A stretch of 64,000 bases of DNA from Deinococcus metallilatus (GCF_004758605.1 NZ_CP038510.1:488001-552000), one strand, 5' to 3'. Numbered from the stretch's first letter, positions 16,761 through 26,831 are shown. Program-made: numbers and translations. The notes: generated by a model not told the origin, from the letters alone.

Positions 16761-17894
16761 GTGACCATCCCACCCGTCACCCTCCACTCGCACGTTCGGG
16801 CTTTGCGGGAACGGGCGCATCTACGGCCCAGCGAACTGGCCCGGCGGGTCGGGATTTCGCGGCAGGCGCTGCACAAGATCGAAACCGAGGCCTATCCCCC
16901 CAGCACGCTGATCGCCTTCCAGCTTGCCCAGGCGCTGCATTGCCGCGTGGATGAGCTGTTCACCCTCGTCCCTCCCGGGGTCACCGCGACCCTCTGCGCG
17001 ACTGTGACGGGAGACACCCGCGTTCAGTTGGCCCAGGTGGGGGAGCGCCTGCTGGCCTTTCCGCTGAGCGGCACCCCGGGCTTCCGGCAGACGGCCGATG
17101 GTGTCGTCCGCCCGGCGGTGGGCGAACAGGCCGAACCGGGTGAAGTGCACGTCGAGCTGCTGGGTTCACCCGACCGGCTGCCGCGCACCGCCGTGCTCGT
17201 CGGGTGCGACCCGTCGCTGGAACTGCTCACCTCCCACGCGGCGGAGCACGCGCCGGAGGTGAGGGTGCTGTGGCGCGCCGCCTCCAGCCTGGCGGCCCTG
17301 GAGGCCCTGACCCGGGGCGAGGCGCACGCCGCTGGCATCCACCTCTGGGACGCCGAAACCGGCCAGTCCAACCTGCCCTTCGTCGAACGCCTGTTCCCGG
17401 GGCAGGTCATGCACCTGCTCACCCTCTGGTCCTGGGAACAGGGGTTGATCGTGCCGCCCGGCAACCCCCGGGGCGTCACGGGACCCGCCGATCTCCTCCA
17501 GCCAGGCGTGCGCCTGGTCAACCGGGAAGCGGGCGCGGGGAGCCGCCTGCTGCTCGACGCCTGGCTGGGCCGGGAGGGCGTCACGCTCGCCGGGCGCCGC
17601 GCCCTCCCCGGCTATGGTGACGAGGTGCACAGCCACCTGGAGGCAGCGGGCCGGGTGGCCGCCGGGCGGGCAGACGTTGCGCCCGGCCCACGGTCTGCCG
17701 CGCAGGCGTTGGGCCTGGACTTCGTGCCGGTGCAGGTCGAACGCTTCGATCTGGTGGTGCCCGACGAGCACCTGCTCCACCCCGGCATCACCGCGCTGAT
17801 CGAGGTCACCCGGACCGCGGCCTTCCGCGCCGACCTGGCCCTGCTGGGCGGCTACGACCCCGCCCATGCCGGAGAACGCTGGCACACCACCTAG
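16761..17894 (+). CDS. Transcriptional regulator: HTH plus periplasmic-binding-like domain (molybdate responsive?)
   Basis: About 377 residues from GTG 16761. An N-terminal Xre/Cro-type helix-turn-helix (PSELARRVGISRQALHKIE, about residues 20-40) is followed by a PBP-like domain (about 130-370) with SLELL near its start, GIHLWDAETGQSN, and GAGSRLLLDAWL. This is the pattern of the substrate-binding domain found in one-component regulators beside molybdate or tungstate genes. It ends 8 nt before modA, so it is the first gene of that operon. It probably senses molybdate or a molybdenum cofactor precursor. Ligand is inferred from context. Confidence 0.78.
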   Translation: MTIPPVTLHSHVRALRERAHLRPSELARRVGISRQALHKIETEAYPPSTLIAFQLAQALHCRVDELFTLVPPGVTATLCATVTGDTRVQLAQVGERLLAFPLSGTPGFRQTADGVVRPAVGEQAEPGEVHVELLGSPDRLPRTAVLVGCDPSLELLTSHAAEHAPEVRVLWRAASSLAALEALTRGEAHAAGIHLWDAETGQSNLPFVERLFPGQVMHLLTLWSWEQGLIVPPGNPRGVTGPADLLQPGVRLVNREAGAGSRLLLDAWLGREGVTLAGRRALPGYGDEVHSHLEAAGRVAAGRADVAPGPRSAAQALGLDFVPVQVERFDLVVPDEHLLHPGITALIEVTRTAAFRADLALLGGYDPAHAGERWHTT

Positions 17895-17902
17895 GAGGCT
17901 TC

Positions 17903-18661
17903 ATGCGCCAAGTCGCTTTCATTCTCGCCCTGCTCACCCTGGGGCAGGCGTCCGCCGCCAACCTCACCGTGTTCGCCGCCGCCTCCCTGACCGACGCCTT
18001 TACCGAACTCGGCCAGGCATTTGACGCGAAAACCGGGAACAAGACCATCTTCCAGTTTGCCGGGTCGCAGGCGCTGCGGACCCAACTGGAGAACGGCGCG
18101 AAGGCCGACGTGTACGCCAGCGCGAACGCAGCCCAGTACACGCCTTTGGTGGACAAGGGGTTGGTCACACCCGGACAGGCGTTTGTCAGCAACAAGCTCA
18201 CCGTCATCGCCCCCAGGAACAACCCCAGGGTGGCCCGGCTGCCCGATCTCGCCGCACCGGGGGTCAAACTCGTCATCGCGGACAGGAACGTTCCGGTCGG
18301 GGACTACACCCGGCGGATGCTGGCGGCCATCGACCGGTCCGGCACCTACGGCAAGGACTTCTCCGCCCATGTCCTGAAGAACGTCGTGAGCGAGGAACCC
18401 AACGTCCGGCAGGTGGCCCTCAAGGTGCAGCTCGGGGAGGCCGACGCCGCCGTGGTGTACGTGACGGACGTGACCCCGGCCCTGAGGCCCTCGGTGCGGG
18501 TGATCGCGCTGCCCACCCGCTTCAACCAGAGCGCCACCTATCCCATCGGCGTGCTGAAGGGGAGCGCCAATCCGCAAGCCGCGCAGGCGTTCGTGCAGTA
18601 CGTCCTGTCGCCCGAGGGCCAGCAGATTCTGAAGAAGTGGGGCTTTCAGGCCCCCCGTTGA
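17903..18661 (+). CDS. modA: Molybdate ABC transporter substrate-binding protein
   Basis: 252 residues with a signal peptide (FILALLTLGQASA). ModA features: LTVFAAASLTDAFTEL at the mature N-terminus, FQFAGSQALRTQLENGAKAD, then VIADRNVPVGDYTRRML and GEADAAVVYVTDV. AGGAGGC precedes the ATG. It captures molybdate or tungstate outside the membrane for ModB. Confidence 0.93.
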   Translation: MRQVAFILALLTLGQASAANLTVFAAASLTDAFTELGQAFDAKTGNKTIFQFAGSQALRTQLENGAKADVYASANAAQYTPLVDKGLVTPGQAFVSNKLTVIAPRNNPRVARLPDLAAPGVKLVIADRNVPVGDYTRRMLAAIDRSGTYGKDFSAHVLKNVVSEEPNVRQVALKVQLGEADAAVVYVTDVTPALRPSVRVIALPTRFNQSATYPIGVLKGSANPQAAQAFVQYVLSPEGQQILKKWGFQAPR

Positions 18662-18715
18662 AGTCGGGCAACAGTTCCGCCGTTCCCCACCCTCCTCCAC
18701 GAAAGAAGGCGTCCC

Positions 18716-18928
18716 ATGCAGATCAGCGCCCGCAACACCCTGCAAGGTCAGGTCACGTCCCTCAAGCTCGGGGACGTGGAGGCCGAAGTCACCCTCCAGG
18801 TCGAGGGCGGCGCCGAGATCACCGCCACCATCACCCGCGCCTCCGCCGAACGGTTGGGTCTGGCGGAGGGCCAGGTGGCCCACGCCGTCATCAAGGCCAG
18901 CGACGTGATGATCGCGGTGGACGACTAG
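18716..18928 (+). CDS. mop: Molybdenum-pterin/molybdate-binding protein (Mop, single TOBE domain)
   Basis: 70 residues, the normal length of MopII. ISARNTLQGQVTSLKLGDV at the start and VAHAVIKASDVMIA at the end are the TOBE signature; hexamers of such proteins store molybdate in the cytoplasm. It lies between modA and modB (13 nt before modB). Confidence 0.92.
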   Translation: MQISARNTLQGQVTSLKLGDVEAEVTLQVEGGAEITATITRASAERLGLAEGQVAHAVIKASDVMIAVDD

Positions 18929-18941
18929 GCCCACCGGCCCG

Positions 18942-19784
18942 ATGAGCTGGAGTCTGACCAGGAGGCGTCAGGCCTCCCCCGAACCGACCCGGTCCGCAGT
19001 GCGCCGTCCCCGCCTGCCGGTGGCGCCGCTGCTGCTGGGCAGCCTGATGACGCTGTTCCTGCTCCTGCCGACGCTGGTGGTCCTGGGGCGCGGGCTGGGC
19101 GCGGGCTTCCTGCCCACCCTGCTCAGCCCGGTGGTGCTGGACGCCCTGCGGGTCAGCCTGTGGACGACCGCCACCACGCTGGGGCTGACAGTGCTGCTCG
19201 TCACCCCGGTCGCCTACCTGCTGGCCCGCTTCGAGTTTCCCGGCAAGGCGGTCCTCGACACCCTGCTCGACCTGCCCATCGTCCTGCCCCCGGTGGTGGC
19301 CGGGGTGGGGTTGCTGCTGACCTTTGGCCGCAGTGGCCTGCTGGGACCGCCCCTCGAACTGGCGGGGATCAGCCTGGCCTTTTCCCCGGCGGCGGTGGTG
19401 CTGGCGCAGCTCTTCACCTCGGCCCCCTTTTACCTGCGGACGGCCAGGGCGGGCTTCATGGCGGTGGACCGGGAGGTGGAGCAGGCCGCGCTCACGGACG
19501 GGGCGGACCGCCTGCGGGTCTTCCGGTTCATCACCTGGCCGCTGGCCTTTCCCTTCCTGCTGGAGGGACTGGTGCTGACCTGGGCGCGGGCGCTGGGGGA
19601 GTTCGGGGCGACCATCCTGTTTGCGGGGTCCTTGCCGGGCCGCACCCGCACCATCACCCTCGCCATCTACTCGGCGCTGGAATCGGACCTCGCCCCGGCC
19701 CTGGTGCTCTCGGCCGTGATGGTCCTCCTGGCGTTCGCGGTGCTGCTGTTCGTGCGGGGCCTGGCGGCGCGGCGCGGGGGCTGA
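18942..19784 (+). CDS. modB: Molybdate ABC transporter permease
   Basis: 280 residues with five to six TM helices. ModB hallmarks: PVAYLLARFEFPGKAVLDTL, DLPIVLPPVVAGVGLLLTFG, the EAA loop VEQAALTDGADRLRVFRFITWPLA in two parts, and LGEFGATILFAGSLPGRTRT. It is the last gene of the cluster. No modC ATPase follows; instead a MITE-like repeat begins 70 bp later. The ATPase may be encoded elsewhere or be a shared one. Confidence 0.92.
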   Translation: MSWSLTRRRQASPEPTRSAVRRPRLPVAPLLLGSLMTLFLLLPTLVVLGRGLGAGFLPTLLSPVVLDALRVSLWTTATTLGLTVLLVTPVAYLLARFEFPGKAVLDTLLDLPIVLPPVVAGVGLLLTFGRSGLLGPPLELAGISLAFSPAAVVLAQLFTSAPFYLRTARAGFMAVDREVEQAALTDGADRLRVFRFITWPLAFPFLLEGLVLTWARALGEFGATILFAGSLPGRTRTITLAIYSALESDLAPALVLSAVMVLLAFAVLLFVRGLAARRGG

Positions 19785-19854
19785 CTGGGCGAGGCGGGCG
19801 CCCGGGTTCCCTTGCCGGAGGCGACACGTCCGCCAGGGTCGCCCCGCTCCCATA

Positions 19855-20029
19855 GAACGCTTGATGTGCATTACAGGTCAGGCGAACAGGGCGCGCAGAA
19901 CTGTTTTTCTCGTCTGGCACCAGGGCAAGCTGCGCTTGCCACCCCTCTCCCCAACCCTCTCCCTTTACGGGAGAGGGAGCAAAAGAACCTGTCCGGGACG
20001 ATGAGTTTGCTATTGCACATCAAGCGTCC
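19855..20029. repeat. MITE-like repeat, copy 2
   Basis: 175 bp. Terminal inverted repeats are better kept than in copy 1: left ACGCTTGATGTGCATTA, right reverse complement ACGCTTGATGTGCAATA. The internal tract CCCTCTCCCTTTACGGGAGAGGGAG is a clear hairpin (read here in two arms, CCCTCTCCC and GGGAGAGGG). No coding capacity. It lies between modB and the amino-sugar operon. Confidence 0.8.
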
Positions 20030-20205
20030 TAGAGCAGAGGGAGTTCCCGAAAGGCCGCTCCACAGCTTGTCGGTTCTGCCTTCGGAAGCCGCGCGAAGAA
20101 GGTGTTGACTGCTGCTCAACCCGGACCCCCTCTTCCTGAGCCTCTCGGTTGCCCCTTCACCGCTCGCTGCCCTCTGACCAGCAATTAATTTCAACGCTCC
20201 CCACC

Positions 20206-20233
20206 TTGACAAAAATAATTTTCACCTTATTGT
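20206..20233 (+). promoter_or_regulatory. Promoter of the nagA operon with embedded RpiR-type site
   Basis: -35 TTGACA (20206-20211), 16-bp spacer, -10 TATTGT (20228-20233). The 19-nt sequence TTGACAAAAATAATTTTCA (20206-20224) recurs with 17/19 identity, in the same place relative to the -35, in the promoter of the RpiR-family gene (28508-28526). It is thus the likely operator of that regulator. Confidence 0.65.
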
Positions 20234-20276
20234 TGAGGCATCTCATCCTGTCGCTGCGGCGACCTGGAGGATTCGC

Positions 20277-20447
20277 TTGGTCCGAATGCTGCCCGAATGT
20301 CTGGCCCCCGCCTGGAGAGGCCCGGTGTCCTCGCCCCTCCCTGCGGCGCGGGCGACCGGAACTTCCCGGTGGATCACCGGGGCCAGCAGGAGCGTCCCCA
20401 CGCTGCCCCGCCGCGAGCTGTTGCCCAGGCTGGAGCCTGGCGCGTGA
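20277..20447 (+). CDS. Possible upstream ORF (56 residues) overlapping the nagA start
   Basis: TTG at 20277 follows CTGGAGG by 6 nt. The frame runs 56 codons and stops at TGA 20445-20447, overlapping the GTG start of nagA (GTGA). The peptide (VRMLPECLAPAWRG at its start) has no recognised homology. It may be a coupling leader, or nothing. Kept because the ribosome site and the 4-nt overlap are unusually good. Confidence 0.25.
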   Translation: MVRMLPECLAPAWRGPVSSPLPAARATGTSRWITGASRSVPTLPRRELLPRLEPGA

Positions 20448-21567
20448 GCCGCACGCTGCGCGGGCAACTGGTGCTGCCCGGAGGCGTCGTGCCGGGTGAA
20501 CTCCACTTTGGCCGGACGCTGGAGGCGGTCATGCCCCAGGCGGAGGCTCCACAGGACGTGTTCATCCTGCCGGGGTTCGTGGACACCCACGTCCACGGCG
20601 GAGGAGGGGGCGACACGATGGACGGCCCCGGAGGCATCCGCACCCTCGCCCGCCTGCACGCGCGGCACGGCACCACCACCCTGCTCCCCACCACCATCAC
20701 CAACCCCTGGGAAAAGGTGCTGGCTGCCCTCCAGGCCGTGCGGGAGGTGATGGAGGCTGGAGGCGTGGTAGGCGGTGCAGACGTGATCGGTGCCCACCTG
20801 GAAGGCCCCTTCATCAGCCCTCAGCGGCTGGGCGCGCAGCCAGCACACACCACGCTGCCTACCCCTGACCGCGTGGCGGAAGTGCTGGACAGCGGCGTGG
20901 TCCGCGCGGTCACCCTCGCGCCGGAATTGCCAGGCGCGTGGGAGGCGGCCCTCACCTTCGCCCAGGCAGGCGTCCGCGTGGGCATCGGTCATACGCGGGC
21001 CGACGCGGAGATGGTGTCCGCCCTGCTGGACGCGGTTCATTCGGCGGGTGGACGAACCTGCGCCACGCACCTCTTCAACGCGATGGGCGGCATCGAGGGC
21101 CGCCAGCCCGGTCCCCCCGGCGCCCTGCTGGCCGACCCACACGCCTTTCTGGAGGTGATTCTGGACGGCATCCACGTCCATCCCACCAGTTTCCGGCTCG
21201 CCCACGCCGCCGCGCGGGGCCGGGTGGTGCTCGTGACCGATGCCATGCGCGCGGCCGGACTGGGCGACGGCGAGAGCGAGCTGGGTGGGCAGCCTGTAAC
21301 GGTGCGGGATGGACGCGCCACCCTGGAGAGTGGCTCGCTGGCGGGCAGCGTCCTCACGCTGGACGTGGCGCTGAAAAATGCCGTGCGGGCGGGCATTCCC
21401 CTTCCCGAGGTCAGCCGGATGCTGAGTGCGGCGCCCGCCGCTTCTGTGGGCCTGACCGACCGGGGGTGCCTGGAACCCGGCCTGCGGGCCGATCTCACGG
21501 TCCTCGACCGCGACCTGAACGTCGTTCAGGTGTACGTGGCCGGACTTCCCCTGCTGGAGAACACCCC

Positions 21568-21571
<4 letters not shown>
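20444..21571 (+). CDS. nagA: N-acetylglucosamine-6-phosphate deacetylase
   Basis: 375 residues from GTG 20444 (GGAG 8 nt upstream); an earlier start would add an un-protein-like leader. It removes acetate from GlcNAc-6-P in the cytoplasm. Metal and active-site residues are visible in order: GFVDTHVHGGGGGDTMDG, AHLEGPF (Glu), VGIGHTRAD (His), THLFNAM (His), LVTDAM (catalytic Asp). Length is normal for the family. It overlaps the deaminase gene by 4 nt (ATGA). Confidence 0.93.
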
Positions 21572-22599
<1,028 letters not shown>

Positions 22600-22914
22600 C
22601 GGGGACAGCAGGCACCCCGAGCCCTCAGCCCAGGGCGGTGGGCTTCTGATCTGTCTCGTTCGGCTACACGACCCCAGCCGCAGCCAGCGGCAGGTGACCG
22701 GGCGCCTCGCCGCTGATCAGGGCCTGTGCGGCCGCTGCGGCGTGGGTCGGGCGTGGCGGCGCTTGCGGTGGCCCTGTCACGAACCAGCACAAGCTGACCG
22801 CAAGATGAATCCTTCTGTTAGACTGGCGACACCCGGCCAGTCCATCCACCTCGCCTTTCCCGCACCGTTGCCGCCTGGCGGTGACTCCGCGATTCCAGCC
22901 CTGGGGGTGAAACC
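22600..22914. other. Intergenic region before a sensor kinase
   Basis: No gene seen in 315 bp. CTGACC (22795) and TTAGACT (22817) could be -35 and -10 boxes of the kinase gene. No clear terminator for the nagA operon. Confidence 0.3.
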
Positions 22915-24057
22915 ATCTCCGACGACCTGCCCGCCATCCCCCACGCCCAGCTTCCGCCCGCCGAGGGGCGAGATCGGGTTCTCTTCGAGCGCGCGCCGGT
23001 CGCCTACCTCCTGCTGGATCAGGCGGGGACCATCCGGGACGCCAATCTGCGGGCGGGGTCGGACCTGGGCCTGCCACGCGCCCGCCTTCAGGGCCGCCGC
23101 TTTTCCTCCTTGACGCCCTCAGCCCATGCCAGCACCCTCACGCTGTTCCTGCGGCAGGTGTTCGGCCAGCCGGGACCCGTGCGGGTCGAACTTCCCCTCC
23201 TGCGGCAGGGAGGCTCCCCCTTTCACGCCCAGATCGAGGCGGAGGCGGAAGGGGACGTGTGCCGCCTGACGTTCATGGATATCAGCGCGGGGCGGGCCGC
23301 GCGGGAGGAACTGCTCCGCGTCCAGCACGCCCTGGAAAGCCAGGTGGAGCGGCACGCCGCCCAGGTGCAGGAAGTCACTCAGGAGCTGGAGTCCTTCGTG
23401 ACCGCCGTGATGCAGGAGATGGACGGCCCGCTGAGGCGCATCCGGGCCTGCGCGGAGCCGCCGCACCGCCAACCGGAGGTGCCCGCCGGGGAGCAGGCCC
23501 TGGCCACGGGCCGGATTCTGGATGCCGTAGACCGGCTCGAGGCCCACATGCGCGCCCTGTCCTTCTTCTCCAGCGCGAGCCGACAACGGCTGAAGTTCGT
23601 GTCCGTGGATCTGAACCGGGTGCTGGCGGCGGTGGTCAGGAAGCTGTCCCCGGAATGGGCAGGCCGGGACGTGCACCTGACCCACGACCCCCTGCCCGTG
23701 GTGCGCGGGGATGTGGGCGCCTTGCAGACAGTCTTCACCCAGCTCCTGACCAACGCGCTGAAGGCGACCCGGGGGGCGGCGTCCGCCCGGATTCACGTGG
23801 GGGTCAGGGAACTGGAACGCGAGCTGGCGCTCTTCGTCGAGGACAACGGGATCGGCTTCAACATGCGCTACCGGGAACGGCTCTTCACCCCCTTCGGCCA
23901 CCTGCACCGGGAGGAGGACTTCGGGGGGCCTGGCCTGGGGCTGGCGCTGGTCCGGCGGCTCGCCCTGCGGCACGGTGGCCGGGTGTGGGCCGAGGGACGG
24001 CCCGGCCAGGGGGCCACCTTCTGGCTGGCCCTCCCCAGGAGTGCGGCGGAAACGTAA
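22915..24057 (+). CDS. PAS sensor kinase-like protein, phospho-acceptor His missing
   Basis: The PAS domain (LFERAPVAYLLLDQAGTI onward) begins upstream of every in-frame ATG, GTG or TTG that would give a full protein. The only start with a ribosome site at good distance is ATC at 22915 (GGGGGTGA, 4 nt before); TTG 23110 would cut the PAS domain. From 22915 the protein is 380 residues: PAS, coiled coil (LRVQHALESQVERHAAQVQE), HisKA-like helix, HATPase_c (NALKAT, EDNGIGFNM, GPGLGLALVRRLALRHGG). In the HisKA helix the usual SHDLRGPLRRI reads MQEMDGPLRRI, so the His is Gln. The ATPase looks intact. It is probably a pseudo-kinase or acts by binding a partner. Confidence 0.7.
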   Translation: MSDDLPAIPHAQLPPAEGRDRVLFERAPVAYLLLDQAGTIRDANLRAGSDLGLPRARLQGRRFSSLTPSAHASTLTLFLRQVFGQPGPVRVELPLLRQGGSPFHAQIEAEAEGDVCRLTFMDISAGRAAREELLRVQHALESQVERHAAQVQEVTQELESFVTAVMQEMDGPLRRIRACAEPPHRQPEVPAGEQALATGRILDAVDRLEAHMRALSFFSSASRQRLKFVSVDLNRVLAAVVRKLSPEWAGRDVHLTHDPLPVVRGDVGALQTVFTQLLTNALKATRGAASARIHVGVRELERELALFVEDNGIGFNMRYRERLFTPFGHLHREEDFGGPGLGLALVRRLALRHGGRVWAEGRPGQGATFWLALPRSAAET

Positions 24058-24077
24058 CCCGGCCCCGCTGGGCAGCC

Positions 24078-26831
24078 TCAGCGTTCATCCTGCCGGAAGA
24101 GGGCCTCCAGTTCGCGCACAGACTCGTCACGGGGAAAGGCGAGGACGACCCGGCCCCCATTGATCCGGGCCTCGGCCCAGGCCCAGCCGCCATGCCGCGC
24201 CAGGATGCGCCGCACCTGCACCAGCCCGCTGCCCGGGAGCAGCGGCACCGCCTGTTCGGTCCGCACCACCAGGTCAAAGAGGGTGGCCGCCTCCTCCCCG
24301 GTCAGCCCGATCCCGTCATCCTGCACCGTCACCCACACCTCGCCCTCGACCTCCTGGCTGCTGACATCCACGTACCGCGCGCCCCGCGTCTCACTCAGCG
24401 TGAAGGTCAGCAGCACCTCCAGGGCCTGCCGCAGCAGCGCCCGGTCCCCCCGCACGATGGGGAGAGGCTGAATCAACCACTCGGCCCGGCTCCCCGCCGC
24501 AGCGGCCCGCACCTCCGCAAACAGCTCGCCCAGCGGCAGCAGGTCGCGGTTCAGGTGCTGGTCCTCCAGCCGGGCGAGCTGCCGCAGGTCCTGCGAGACG
24601 CCCCTGAGCCGCGCCAGCTCGTCCTGAAGGGCGGAGGGCGCGTGGGGCGGCAGCTCCACGAGGAGGTCCACCGGGCGCCCAGGGTCCAGAAACCGGCTGA
24701 GGTAGCCCACCGGGACTTCGAGGTTCCGGGCGGTGCGGGTGATCAGGGTGCCCAGTTCGGCGTTGAGGTCGGCGAGGCGGCGGGTGCGTTCCTCCACCCG
24801 CTCTTCGAGGGTGGCATTCAGCACGCGCAGCGCTTCCTCGGCGCGGGCGCGTTCGATGCGCGGGAAAACGCGGCTCGCAATCTCCTGCAAAAGCTGGATT
24901 TCGTCCGCTCGCCAATCGCGCGCCTCTCTGCTCGTTACGGTAATGTTTGCCGTCCAGCGTCCGTGCCGGTGAAATGGAACAGTGACGAAGCCACCGAGTT
25001 GCAGCCGGGCGCAAGCCTCCGCGTTCGTGCGTTCGTCGCGGGCGGTGTTGCGGACGATGACCGTTTCGCCAGCGCGACTGGCGCGGGTGAATTCTTCGGT
25101 AAAATAATCCGCCAGCCGAAAGGTTTGCCTGAGGCTGGGAACGTCTGCGGTGTTCCAGCCGTAATGAATGGCGGTTTCGCCTTTGGCTTCGTCAACGTCC
25201 GCAAGAATGCAGCCCGAAACTTGCAGGAATTCGCCGAGGCGCGCGCCGACCGTCTGTATAATCTCGTCCGGCGTGGACAGGATGGATAACTTCTTGCCGA
25301 TTTCGTCGAGCAGGGCGGTGTTCAGTTCGCGGCGTTTGCGTTCCGTGATGTCGTCAAAGACGCTGGCGACTTGACGGCTGCCTGCCTCGCCGACACGCGA
25401 GATGTAAGCCAGATACCAACGCTGCGTGTCGTCATTGTAGGCTTCGATACGCTGCGGCTCGCCCGTCCGCGCCACCCGGTCAAACGTTTCGAGCCAATAC
25501 GATTCGGCGTTCGGCGAAATCTCGCTGCCCAACTTGCCCGCCGCGTTTTCGAAACCCGTCACCCGCTCGAAGGCGGGATTGACTTCCAGAATGTGGTAAT
25601 CAACCGCTTTGCCCACCTCGTTATGGATCAGTTCGGCGATGTGGAAGCCTTCGTCAATTGAGTCGAACAACGTGCGATATTTTGCTTCCGATTCGCGGAG
25701 CGCGTCCTCGGCACGCGCCCGCTCCACCGCCGCCCAGATGCGCTCGCCCACCTCGCGCAGGAGCTTCACCTCGCTCTCCTGCCACACGCGCGGGCGCGAG
25801 GCCGTGACGCACAGCGCCCCCACCAGCCGCCCCTTCTTGATCAGGGGCGTGCCCATGCAGGCGATGATCCCCAGCCCGGCGGAGGCGGGGCGGTCCTGTG
25901 GGGGCACGAGGTCCGAGGTCTGCGTGTCGGCAATGACGTGGCCCTCCCCACGGCGCAGGATCGCCACCGACCAGCCGAAGTCCGAAATGCGGTGTTCACC
26001 CGCCAGCGAGGGCGCGCCGCCCCGCACCCAGTCCCGCGCCACCCGCGCGACGCCCGCCGCCTCGTCCACCTCGACGTAGTACGCGCGGTCCACGTCCAGT
26101 TGCTCGGCCAGCAGACGGCACGCCTCGCCCTGCACGGCGACCGGGTCGACCAGGGGGCGCAGGGCGTCGCTGAGCGCCAGCAGGAATGCTTGCCCTTCGC
26201 TTTCGCTCGAAACCTTCGCGGCCTCGCCGGGTGGCAGAAGGCCCCGGCCCGCCAGCAGGTCGGCGATGGCGCGGCCCAGGTCGCCCAGCGGCAACACCCG
26301 GTCCACCACCCCAGCCTCGGCCACCGCGCGCAACAGTTCGGCGGGGTCAGCCGTGGCCGGGTCCCCCACCAGCACCGTCCCGCCCACGCCACGTAGGGCG
26401 CGCGCGCCCATCACGCCGCCTTGCCCCGGCCCCGCCAGGATCACCACCAGCACGCGCGGGCCGAAGCTCACGGCCAGCGACGCGAGCAGCCGGTCGAGCG
26501 GGCGTTCCGAACGCAGTTCACCCTCCGGCGGCGTGACGGCGCAGCGTCCACTGGGCCGCACTTCCAAGAGCATCCGCGGCGGGCTGACGTAGACGTGGCC
26601 CGGCTGAAGCACCGCGCCGTTCGCGGCCCAGTCCACAGGGAGCGGGGTGTGGCGGCGCAGGAACTCCACCAGGGGGACCTCCCGACCCAGGGACGGCCCG
26701 ATGAGCACCGAGGCGGGCAGATCGGTGGGCAGGTCGGCCAGCACCGCGGGCAGCGCCCCCGTCCCGTCAGCCGGGGGGAGGAGGGCCAGCACGTCGAAGG
26801 GTGCTGCGCTCGAGTCGGGACGTGCAGACAT
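24078..26831 (-). CDS. CheB-like/GAF/PAS/GAF/HATPase sensor with degenerate catalytic sites
   Basis: 917 residues from ATG 26831. Order: a region like the second half of CheB methylesterase (about 10-180; PLPVDWAANGAVLQPGHVYVSPP), GAF (about 205-370), PAS with PAC (about 390-510; SVFDDITERKR), GAF (about 520-680), a coiled coil, then HATPase_c (DDGIGLTGEEAATLF, GSGLVQVRRILARHGG). CheB's GxGxDG Asp loop reads AGPGQGG, so esterase activity is unlikely. The dimerisation helix reads TARNLEVPVGYLSRFL where a His is expected, so autophosphorylation is unlikely too. It is convergent with the preceding pseudo-kinase (20-bp gap), and the two could work together. The stretch 24880-25700 is visibly less GC-rich than its flanks. 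Confidence 0.8.
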   Translation of the reverse strand: MSARPDSSAAPFDVLALLPPADGTGALPAVLADLPTDLPASVLIGPSLGREVPLVEFLRRHTPLPVDWAANGAVLQPGHVYVSPPRMLLEVRPSGRCAVTPPEGELRSERPLDRLLASLAVSFGPRVLVVILAGPGQGGVMGARALRGVGGTVLVGDPATADPAELLRAVAEAGVVDRVLPLGDLGRAIADLLAGRGLLPPGEAAKVSSESEGQAFLLALSDALRPLVDPVAVQGEACRLLAEQLDVDRAYYVEVDEAAGVARVARDWVRGGAPSLAGEHRISDFGWSVAILRRGEGHVIADTQTSDLVPPQDRPASAGLGIIACMGTPLIKKGRLVGALCVTASRPRVWQESEVKLLREVGERIWAAVERARAEDALRESEAKYRTLFDSIDEGFHIAELIHNEVGKAVDYHILEVNPAFERVTGFENAAGKLGSEISPNAESYWLETFDRVARTGEPQRIEAYNDDTQRWYLAYISRVGEAGSRQVASVFDDITERKRRELNTALLDEIGKKLSILSTPDEIIQTVGARLGEFLQVSGCILADVDEAKGETAIHYGWNTADVPSLRQTFRLADYFTEEFTRASRAGETVIVRNTARDERTNAEACARLQLGGFVTVPFHRHGRWTANITVTSREARDWRADEIQLLQEIASRVFPRIERARAEEALRVLNATLEERVEERTRRLADLNAELGTLITRTARNLEVPVGYLSRFLDPGRPVDLLVELPPHAPSALQDELARLRGVSQDLRQLARLEDQHLNRDLLPLGELFAEVRAAAAGSRAEWLIQPLPIVRGDRALLRQALEVLLTFTLSETRGARYVDVSSQEVEGEVWVTVQDDGIGLTGEEAATLFDLVVRTEQAVPLLPGSGLVQVRRILARHGGWAWAEARINGGRVVLAFPRDESVRELEALFRQDER

